From Parvularculaceae bacterium (GTDB lineage: Bacteria; Pseudomonadota; Alphaproteobacteria; Caulobacterales; Parvularculaceae), in NCBI GenBank assembly GCA_028284065.1, contig JANQSJ010000007.1, positions 186,001-250,000 on the forward strand: a stretch of 64,000 nucleotides of DNA. Reading direction: 5' to 3'. Below, in pieces: positions 58,901-64,000 of this stretch (its first letter is position 1; every line of letters begins with the position of its first letter). The notes beneath the pieces were generated by a model. The model was not told the origin of the DNA and made no database searches. It worked only from the letters and a program-made list of their open reading frames with translations. The position numbers and the translations under genes are program-made.

Positions 58901-59068
58901 CAGGCGCAATACTTGATCCCAGCCGCAGTTTCGCTGGCGTTCGGAGAGCTGTTCGGCACGGCGCTGATGCTCATCCTCGTGCCGGTGCTCATTGCGATCG
59001 CTGAAGACGTGATTGCTTTCTTCACGTCCGCTCCTCGAACCCAAAACGCAAAGGCCTTGGCGACATGA
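55940..59068 (+). CDS. RND-family efflux pump permease
   Basis: A 1042-residue proton-driven pump, normal length. It begins MHALTSWFIRNPVAANLMMA, the AcrB-type first helix. TM4 carries LGILVDDAVVVGESVFEE with the paired Asp residues of the proton relay, and the periplasmic porter loops are present on both halves. The later part has LVMITRYNQARGDGDSAPDA and FRAIFLTTATTVIGLTPLL, the conserved TM11 region. It resembles uncharacterised HAE1-type pumps common in marine alphaproteobacteria. Substrates are unknown, and the neighbouring island suggests hydrophobic compounds. Confidence 0.93.
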   Translation: MHALTSWFIRNPVAANLMMALILFLGVQTLLSMRIEGFPRVPPETVEISIEYPEATAEQVDELVTQKVEQALEGLEGVRSITSHSTNGIATVSVRRAGGEKLQDVLDRVRLRVDGIADLPSKARRPVIETSAFDFPALYVNLYGDADPATLHTVAQRLKEELLAQPELSRLKIWGLIPRQLRIEIDPDRLRRYGLTIADVATAIQANSLDFQAGQLRTEGGAIFLRADDRALYGPEYAALPIIERPDGSHVSLGDFATVEDGFLEGDFLFRLNGEPTVGMEVLVGQKENLLEISRVVRSVVAEFEPQMPSNITASVWGDSAGYISDRLALLRSNGVQGLLLVTLMLSIFLDVRLAFWVAMGIPISVMGAIAVSGSKWVDYSLNDVTTFGLIIALGILVDDAVVVGESVFEERRRIKDPIKETERGVERVAVATVFGVLTTIAAFFPMLLIDNALGKVLAGFSGIVIFALIFSLIESKFILPSHLAHTPLNQNRRNFFAHLWGLVQDGAQAGLNWFRDQIYEPLLVQSVRHRYAALILFVAAATAGLGLMIKGKVQTVFFPDVPGQVISINMEMDARAPFALTRANIDRIENVGRALNEELRDREGMDAAPIETFFTIVDSAGGAQIYAEMLPVAERPNVQILDVVRAWRERVGVAEGATELQFTGSEALAGGFQIRLISKDTDLLRRANAEMRDFLRRLDGVSNVRDSLDGGQPELRLRLRPEARNLGFTAETLASQIGFGYGGSEVARVRRDGSELRVVVQNARAARDTIDDLMRVRLRSATGAWTPLTTVAEIEGSYASGAVTRRDGKRQSTVFASIDRTIVAPEEVGQAVFEQLTPELAAKYPSVEVIAAGELEEMGEIRGGLINALILAAVLIYVLMAVPLKSYWQPFVILAIVPFGFVAAAVGHMIMGVSLSLMSFFGMLALTGVVVNDSLVMITRYNQARGDGDSAPDALRAAGVGRFRAIFLTTATTVIGLTPLLTETSEQAQYLIPAAVSLAFGELFGTALMLILVPVLIAIAEDVIAFFTSAPRTQNAKALAT

Positions 59069-59490
59069 AAAAACTCCCGAGTCAAATGGGCGCAATTGCG
59101 GCGGCGAGCATGCTCGCAACGCCCGCTTTCGCCGACGGCGTCACCCTGACGATTGATGGCGTCCGCAACGCCGACGGTTCGATCATTGTCCTCGTCTTTG
59201 ATGACAAAAGCGCTTATGATCAATTGAATTGGCGCAAAGCAGCTCAGTATGCGGATATACGCGCCCGCGCCGGAAGCGTAACGCGCCGATTTCCTGACCT
59301 TACTGCGGGCCCCTACGCGATCTTCGTTTTCCATGATGAAGACGGCGACCAGGATCTCGATTACGATCAAGAGCGCTTTCTTGAAGGCGTCGGCGTTTCC
59401 GGCGCCACGTCCGAAACGCCCGAACCAAGCTTCGCCGAGGCATCCGTTATGCCTGGCGACGTCGCAATAAGCGTCTATTATGGCGAGTAG
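59065..59490 (+). CDS. DUF2141 exported protein coupled to the RND pump
   Basis: A 141-residue secreted protein with signal peptide (ending TPAFADG) and the DUF2141 pattern VTLTIDGVRNADGSIIVLVFDDKSAYDQL, then FPDLTAGPYAIFVFHDEDGDQDLDYDQERF. The Asp/Glu-rich loop could bind calcium. The ATG overlaps the pump stop (ATGA, 59065-59068), so it is translationally coupled. Its role with the pump is unknown. DUF2141 has no established function. Confidence 0.85.
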   Translation: MKKLPSQMGAIAAASMLATPAFADGVTLTIDGVRNADGSIIVLVFDDKSAYDQLNWRKAAQYADIRARAGSVTRRFPDLTAGPYAIFVFHDEDGDQDLDYDQERFLEGVGVSGATSETPEPSFAEASVMPGDVAISVYYGE

Positions 59491-59697
59491 CGGCGTTCCC
59501 CATTCGCAGGCGGTTTGCCGCAAGACTGACGATTGGCGAATGTCGCCTTCGAGCGGGTCCGCTTTTTCGGCTCCCGCCGCGGCGTACGGACAGGAGACGC
59601 CGGCGGCAGGTGCGTTCCGTCGTCGACGAGGACGCGACCTTCGCCTAAACCGCTAGGTCACGCCCGGGTTTCACCGTCTTCTGTTTGGAGCGCCGCC

Positions 59698-61146
59698 ATG
59701 ATCGACAGCCGTTTTTTCCGCGAGGCGTGCTATGTCGACGGCGCCTGGGTTAAGGGCGGTACGGGCGGGATAGACGTCGCTAATCCCGCCACGGGCGAAA
59801 CCATTGGGTCGACCCCTCGCTTCGGCCGCGACGAGACGCGCGCCGCAATTGCGGCCGCCGAGCGCGCGTTCAAAGAGTGGCGGCGCGTCCCCGCCGAAGC
59901 GCGCGGCGACGCCTGCCGCCTTATCCATGATGCGCTCATGGATAATCAGGACGAACTCGGCCGCCTTCTGACTATAGAGATGGGCAAGCCCCTCGCCGAA
60001 GCGAAAGGCGAAGTGGCCTATGCCGCGCGCTTCTTCAAATGGTTCGGCGAGGAAGCCCGGCGCATGTATGGCGACGTCATTCCATCGCCCTTCCCCGACA
60101 AGCGGATCATTGTAACGAAGGAGCCGGTCGGCGTCGTCGGGTCGATCACGCCGTGGAACTTCCCGACCGCGATGATCGCCCGCAAGGCGGCCGCCGCCCT
60201 CGCCGCGGGATGCTCCATCATCTGCAAGCCGGCGAGCCAGACGCCCTTCTCCGCCCTCGCCTATGGCGTCATCGCCGACGAGGTCGGCCTCCCGAAGGGC
60301 CTCATCAATATCGTCACCGGCTCCGCAGCGGCGATCGCGGACGAGTTCTGCGAGAACCCAGCTGTACGCAAGATCACCTTCACCGGGTCCACGGCCGTCG
60401 GCAAAGGCCTCGCCGCCAAAGCCGCCGCGCAGATGAAGCGCGTTTCCATGGAGCTTGGCGGCAACGCGCCCTTTATCGTCTTCGACGACGCAGATATCGA
60501 TCGCGCGGTCGAAGGCGCCATCGCCTGCAAATATCGCAATTCGGGCCAGACCTGCGTGTGCGCCAACCGCATATACGTTCAGTCATCCGTCTACGATACG
60601 TTTGTCGAAAAGTTCGCAAAGGCCGCAAGCGGCATGAAAGTCGGCGACGGCCTGGAAGAGGGGGTTATCCAGGGGCCGCTTATCGACGAGGCGGCGGTCG
60701 TCAAAGCCGAAGAGCATATCGACGATGCGAAGGCGCATGGCGGCGCGGTGGTCGTTGGGGGGGCGCGCCACGAGAGGGGCCTCACCTTCTTCCAGCCGAC
60801 AGTCATAAGGGATGCGACGCAGGACATGCTGATCGCGCGGGACGAGACCTTTGGACCCGTTGCGCCCGTCTTCCGGTTCGATACGGAGGAAGAAGCGATC
60901 GCCATGGCGAACGCGACGGAGTACGGCCTCGCCTCCTATTTCTACACGAACGATCTCGGTCGCGCGTTTCGCGTCTCCGAAGCGCTCGAATACGGCATGG
61001 TGGGCGTCAATGAAGGCGTGCTCTCAACCGAGGTTGCGCCCTTCGGCGGGGTCAAGGACTCAGGCGTTGGCCGCGAAGGCTCAAAGTACGGCCTAGACGA
61101 CTATGTGAACGTGAAATACGCGCTCATGGGCGGGCTTGGCGGCTGA
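59698..61146 (+). CDS. gabD: NAD(P)-dependent succinate-semialdehyde dehydrogenase
   Basis: A 482-residue aldehyde dehydrogenase of the SSADH group. Motifs are PWNFPTAMIARKAAAALAAGC (NAD site), KITFTGSTAVGKGLAAKAA (glycine motif), SMELGGNAPFIVFDDADIDRA with the catalytic Glu, and RNSGQTCVCANRIYVQSSVYDTFVEKF with the catalytic Cys. The C-terminus APFGGVKDSGVGREGSKYGLDDYVNVKY is the SSADH type. I chose the ATG at 59698 (MIDSRFFREAC), since the earlier frame region is not conserved. It oxidises succinic semialdehyde to succinate, feeding the TCA cycle. Confidence 0.88.
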   Translation: MIDSRFFREACYVDGAWVKGGTGGIDVANPATGETIGSTPRFGRDETRAAIAAAERAFKEWRRVPAEARGDACRLIHDALMDNQDELGRLLTIEMGKPLAEAKGEVAYAARFFKWFGEEARRMYGDVIPSPFPDKRIIVTKEPVGVVGSITPWNFPTAMIARKAAAALAAGCSIICKPASQTPFSALAYGVIADEVGLPKGLINIVTGSAAAIADEFCENPAVRKITFTGSTAVGKGLAAKAAAQMKRVSMELGGNAPFIVFDDADIDRAVEGAIACKYRNSGQTCVCANRIYVQSSVYDTFVEKFAKAASGMKVGDGLEEGVIQGPLIDEAAVVKAEEHIDDAKAHGGAVVVGGARHERGLTFFQPTVIRDATQDMLIARDETFGPVAPVFRFDTEEEAIAMANATEYGLASYFYTNDLGRAFRVSEALEYGMVGVNEGVLSTEVAPFGGVKDSGVGREGSKYGLDDYVNVKYALMGGLGG

Positions 61147-61256
61147 GGCGCGGCCCGCGCGAGCCAGTATTGCGCGGCGAACCGCAGCGCGTTTACGTTT
61201 CATTAACCAAGCTGAAGAGATTCTTTCCCCAACATGCAAACGCGGGGGCGGCTGCT

Positions 61257-61451
61257 GTGAATGAAACGATGAAAGTCCGGCGCGCGTCGCCGGTGCGTGA
61301 ACTGTTTGAAACGCTTGGATCGACGCCTGGCACGCGTTCGATGCGGGCGGGGCTATTCTTCCGGCACTTGCGCGACGGGCCGGAAGGCGCCGTGGCGGCG
61401 CGCGAGATGATGCGGCGCATCAGGAAAGAAAAGCCGGACACGGCAGGATGA
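61257..61451 (+). CDS. Small basic protein coupled to the YhhN gene
   Basis: A 64-residue basic protein from a GTG start, with central sequence MKVRRASPVRELFETLGSTP and RAGLFFRHLRDGPEGAVAAREMM. It has no signal or membrane segment. Its stop overlaps the next ATG (ATGA, 61448-61451), which suggests that both are translated from one message. A longer frame from 61170 has no ribosome site. I do not recognise it. Confidence 0.45.
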   Translation: MNETMKVRRASPVRELFETLGSTPGTRSMRAGLFFRHLRDGPEGAVAAREMMRRIRKEKPDTAG

Positions 61452-62137
61452 CCGACGCGGACGACCGCGCCGGACCGCCTGCTTTGGCGATCGTCCTCGC
61501 GCTTGCGTTGGCCGGCGGCTATCTCGCTGGGCAGCTGGGCGTATTCGCCCCGCCCGCTATTGGGCCGATCCCCGCCTGGGCGGCATCCGCCGCGCTTAAG
61601 GCGTCCGGAGTCATCGTCCTTGCGCTGACGGCATTCGGCGCGGCGCGCGGCGTCGATCGCCTGCTCGCATTGGCGCTTGGGCTGTCGGCCGTGGGCGACG
61701 TAGCCCTGGCCTGGTCGCCGTCGCAGCTCCTTTTCGGCATGGGCGCGTTTGGCGCGGCGCATCTTGCGTATGTCGCGCTGTTCGCGAGGCGCCTGTCGCA
61801 ATTGGGACCAAGCGCCGGCGGCGCCATCATCGCCGCAACGCTCGTCGCGACGGGCGGCGTTCTCATGGCGTGGCTGTGGCCGGCCATGGGCGCGATGGCC
61901 GCTCCATCGCTTGGTTACATGCTGGTGCTGTTCGCCATGGCGGCGCTGGCGCTTTCGACGCGCGGGTTTTGGCTTGCCGCTATCGGCGCCGTCTCTTTCG
62001 TCGTCTCCGACGCGATGATCGCCGTCGGCCTCTATCGCCCGGAGATTCCAATCCCGCCGGGCGCGGTCTGGATCACCTATGTCGCCGCGCAGGCGCTCAT
62101 CCTGATCGGCATGCTGAGGACAGCGCGCCCGACGTAA
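61448..62137 (+). CDS. YhhN-family protein (lysoplasmalogenase-like)
   Basis: A 229-residue polytopic membrane protein with seven to eight predicted helices. The family pattern is LALGLSAVGDVALAWSPSQLLFGMGAFGAAHLAYVALFARRL, then AIGAVSFVVSDAMIAVGLYR and AVWITYVAAQALILIGML. Eukaryotic TMEM86 relatives hydrolyse lysoplasmalogens, and bacterial members have been proposed to have the same activity. The conserved Asp residues in VGDVALAW and VSDAMIA fit. Function here is inferred from the family. Confidence 0.85.
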   Translation: MTDADDRAGPPALAIVLALALAGGYLAGQLGVFAPPAIGPIPAWAASAALKASGVIVLALTAFGAARGVDRLLALALGLSAVGDVALAWSPSQLLFGMGAFGAAHLAYVALFARRLSQLGPSAGGAIIAATLVATGGVLMAWLWPAMGAMAAPSLGYMLVLFAMAALALSTRGFWLAAIGAVSFVVSDAMIAVGLYRPEIPIPPGAVWITYVAAQALILIGMLRTARPT

Positions 62138-62139
62138 AA

Positions 62140-62165
62140 AACGCGGGAGCGTAGGCTCCCGCGTT
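62140..62165. terminator. Bidirectional terminator between yhhN and rpsI
   Basis: An 11-bp perfect stem AACGCGGGAGC/GCTCCCGCGTT with a 4-base loop is followed by TTTTGG to the right and AAAAA to the left. It ends the rightward yhhN and leftward rplM-rpsI transcripts, which stop 3 and 25 bases away. Confidence 0.85.
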
Positions 62166-62189
62166 TTGGAAAAGGGCTTTCGCCGCGGC

Positions 62190-62678
62190 CTAGCGCTTCG
62201 AGAACTGGAAGCTGCGGCGGGCCTTGCGGCGGCCGTACTTCTTGCGTTCGACGACACGCGCGTCGCGGGTGAGAAATCCGCCCTTCTTGAGGACGGCCCG
62301 CAGCTCCGGTTCGTAAAAGGTCAGCGCGCGGGCGATGCCGTGGCGCACTGCGCCGGCCTGACCCGACGGGCCGGAGCCCGACACCGTGCAAATAACGTCG
62401 TACTGGCCATTGCGCTCCGCCGCGACCAGGGGCTGCTTGATGATCATCTGAAGCACCGGACGGCCGAAATACTCAGCATGGTCCTTTTTGTTTACGGTGA
62501 TCTTCCCGGAGCCCGGCTTGATCCAGACGCGCGCGACGGCGGTCTTGCGCTTGCCGCTGGCGTAGGCGCGGCCAAGCTCGTCAATCTTCGGTTCCGGCGG
62601 GGGCAGCTCCTCCGTCGCTTCGACGACGCCCGCCTCTTCGGCGGCTGATTTCAGGTCTTCAAGGCTTGTGGTGCTCAT
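62190..62678 (-). CDS. rpsI: 30S ribosomal protein S9
   Basis: S9 of 162 residues, with the alphaproteobacterial N-terminal extension (about 35 acidic residues) before [22 protein letters not shown]. The C-terminus [16 protein letters not shown] is the S9 tail that reaches the P-site tRNA. It follows rplM by 5 bases, the usual operon. Confidence 0.97.
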   Translation of the reverse strand: MSTTSLEDLKSAAEEAGVVEATEELPPPEPKIDELGRAYASGKRKTAVARVWIKPGSGKITVNKKDHAEYFGRPVLQMIIKQPLVAAERNGQYDVICTVSGSGPSGQAGAVRHGIARALTFYEPELRAVLKKGGFLTRDARVVERKKYGRRKARRSFQFSKR

Positions 62679-62683
62679 ATCGG

Positions 62684-63151
62684 TCAGGCTTCCCGCTTGT
62701 TCTTGGGATTCATGGCCGCAACGTCGAGCGGCTCAGGGCTTTGCGCCTCATGCGGATGATCGGGGCCCGCATAAACCTTCAGCTTGGTCATCTGCGAACG
62801 GGCGAGCGGCGAATCCTTCGGCATCATCCGCTCCACCGCCTTCATCACGACGCGCTCAGGATGCTTGCCGCCGAGGATCTTCTCCATCGTGCGTTCCTTG
62901 ATCCCGCCGGGATAGCCGGTGTGCCAGTAAAACTTCTTGTCAGTCATCTTCTTGCCGGTGAAGACGACCTTGTCCGCATTGACGACGACGACATGATCGC
63001 CGGTGTCGACATGCGGCGTGAAGGCGGGCTTGTGCTTGCCGCGCAGGCGCATGGCGATAAGCGAGGCGAGCCGGCCGACGACGAGGCCGTCGCCGTCGAT
63101 CAGGATCCATTTGCGCTCCACCTCGCCCGGTTTGGCCGAGTAGGTTTTCAT
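62684..63151 (-). CDS. rplM: 50S ribosomal protein L13
   Basis: L13 of 155 residues, an early-assembling large-subunit protein. It starts [20 protein letters not shown], then [37 protein letters not shown] and [25 protein letters not shown]. The ATG at 63151 gives the family's usual start, and an ATG three codons upstream (63160) is possible. It is first of the rplM-rpsI operon. Confidence 0.97.
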   Translation of the reverse strand: MKTYSAKPGEVERKWILIDGDGLVVGRLASLIAMRLRGKHKPAFTPHVDTGDHVVVVNADKVVFTGKKMTDKKFYWHTGYPGGIKERTMEKILGGKHPERVVMKAVERMMPKDSPLARSQMTKLKVYAGPDHPHEAQSPEPLDVAAMNPKNKREA

Positions 63152-63266
63152 TGTTTTCATTCCGCTTTTTGGGGACGCCGCCCCTAACTCTGGGTAGCGA
63201 CCCCTATCTTCGGGTCGCGGCCCCGCGAATTCGAAGCGCGCGGGATAGGCCGAGGTCACGGCTTCG

Positions 63267-63560
63267 TCAACAGGTTTCGAATTTTATCAGCGAAAACAGG
63301 CGGGTTTGAGTGTGGTAAAATATTACCTCCCTTGGATCCACGCCATGGCGGGCCATGTCGAGGAACGCGCGGTAATCCAGCGTCACATGCATGTTGGTGA
63401 GGATCGCGCGGTCGGGCTTCACGCGGCCTGTCCATTCGAGCGTCGTCTCATAGCGCGCGTGGGAGGCGTGCGGCTTCATGTGCGGGCAGTCGACGATCCA
63501 GACCTCGAACCCGTGGAAATCGACCGGCTTTCGTCCTGCCGATCAATGGCATCCGCCAGA
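63267..63560 (-). pseudogene. Remnant of a metallo-beta-lactamase-fold (PhnP-type) hydrolase
   Basis: The last about 70 codons read VDFHGFEVWIVDCPHMKPHASHARYETTLEW, then KPDRAILTNMHVTLDYRAFL. This is the C-terminal pattern of PhnP/RNase Z-like proteins, where one His of the metal site lies in LTNMHV. Upstream the frame meets an in-frame TGA at about 63551. The preceding homologous stretch (DLAHLADAIDR) is in another frame, and the N-terminal HxHxDH metal motif is absent. I judge it a frameshifted, truncated remnant. Confidence 0.6.
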
Positions 63561-63740
63561 TGGGCAAGATCGTTTACGCGAAACCCTCAGGCGAGCGCCA
63601 CGCCGCGCTCCCCGCAGGGTCTCCCTCCTCGACGAGCTTCTCGCCCGGCGATACGGTCTAATGTCGGCCTAACCGTTCCCGGTCGGACCAGTGCGGCGAG
63701 GCTAAACCGCCGATCGCCCAATTCGGGGAGATAATCGACT

Positions 63741-64000
63741 ATGTCTGATATATTTATCTCCTACGCCAGCGGAGACCGAGACAAAGCAAAATCGTTGGCA
63801 TCCGCCCTGCAGAACGCTGGGTTTTCTGTCTGGTGGGACCAACGGATCGATCCGGGGGCAAATTTTTCCGATGATATTCAGCGCGAATTGACGGCGGCGA
63901 CGGCCATCATCGTCATTTGGACCGAGGAATCGGTGAATTCAAACTGGGTGAAAGATGAAGCAAGTTTTGGCCAGAAAAAAGGGACGCTCGTCCCTTTACA
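63741..64000 (+). CDS. TIR-domain protein, 3' end outside the window
   Basis: The visible 86 residues are the start of a TIR domain: MSDIFISYASGDRDKAKSLA, then AGFSVWWDQRIDPGANFSDDI, IIVIWTEESVNSNWVKDEAS and GTLVPL. The Glu in WVKDE corresponds to the catalytic NADase Glu of SARM1-like TIR domains (WVHKE). GGGGAG lies 10 bases before the ATG. The region is richer in A+T than neighbours, which hints at transfer. It may be a stand-alone effector or one part of a defence system. The rest of the gene lies outside the window. Confidence 0.85.
   Translation, partial: MSDIFISYASGDRDKAKSLASALQNAGFSVWWDQRIDPGANFSDDIQRELTAATAIIVIWTEESVNSNWVKDEASFGQKKGTLVPL

Overview
The window is GC-rich (roughly 60-65% by eye) and looks like the chromosome of an alphaproteobacterium. 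The evidence is the bacteriochlorophyll genes bchE and bchJ, a type II secretion operon running gspC to gspN with a divergent prepilin peptidase, sphingomonad/caulobacter-type TonB-dependent receptors, adjacent rplM and rpsI, and palindromic intergenic repeats of a kind common in that class. No rRNA, tRNA, CRISPR array, transposase or phage gene was seen. The species cannot be named from the sequence.

Layout. (1) 1-6.6 kb: a leftward acyl-CoA carboxylase cluster with a divergent TetR gene. Its order (carboxyltransferase, acyl-CoA dehydrogenase, enoyl-CoA hydratase, biotin carboxylase) matches atuCDEF of acyclic terpene (citronellol/geraniol) degradation rather than the leucine (liu) order. 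A GIY-YIG gene bracketed by palindromic repeats interrupts it. (2) 6.6-14.1 kb: a lipoprotein with a Gln-rich tandem repeat, a hotdog thioesterase, a secreted protein, a 25-codon leftward ORF with an unusually complete Shine-Dalgarno sequence and its own terminator, a GST, a DUF547 protein, a lone acyl-CoA dehydrogenase and a very acidic protein. (3) 14.2-19.0 kb: bchE-bchJ with a near-consensus FNR box upstream, then a CDF metal exporter and a divergent ZIP transporter. (4) 19.0-38.8 kb: gspCDEFGHIJKLMN followed by a translationally coupled small exported protein. Upstream on the same strand are a TonB receptor and a 1005-residue, internally duplicated lipoprotein, with gspO divergent beyond them. 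(5) 38.7-53.6 kb: a catabolic island with an FAD-dependent oxidoreductase, HSD17B4-like SDR, MaoC hydratase, two enoyl-CoA hydratases, TetR, thiolase, TonB receptor, acyl-CoA synthetase, epoxide-hydrolase-like enzyme, zinc dehydrogenase and a dihydroxyacetophenone-dioxygenase-type cupin. (6) 54.0-59.5 kb: a TetR-controlled RND efflux pair with a coupled DUF2141 protein. (7) 59.7-64.0 kb: succinate-semialdehyde dehydrogenase, a YhhN protein, rpsI, rplM, a decayed metallo-beta-lactamase-fold gene, and the start of a TIR-domain protein cut by the window edge.

The most interesting unit is region 5. Related 16-18 bp palindromes with an RAC-N4-GT-type core precede most of its transcription units (39572, 40394, 43320, 44443, 49093, 53608), including the divergent gap beside the TetR gene at 44561. 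This suggests one TetR regulon covering outer-membrane uptake, CoA activation, ring or chain oxidation and beta-oxidation of an unidentified hydrophobic acid. The second candidate is the secretion locus, where the duplicated lipoprotein is a plausible secreted cargo and the coupled small protein a plausible accessory factor. Both are inferences from sequence and context.
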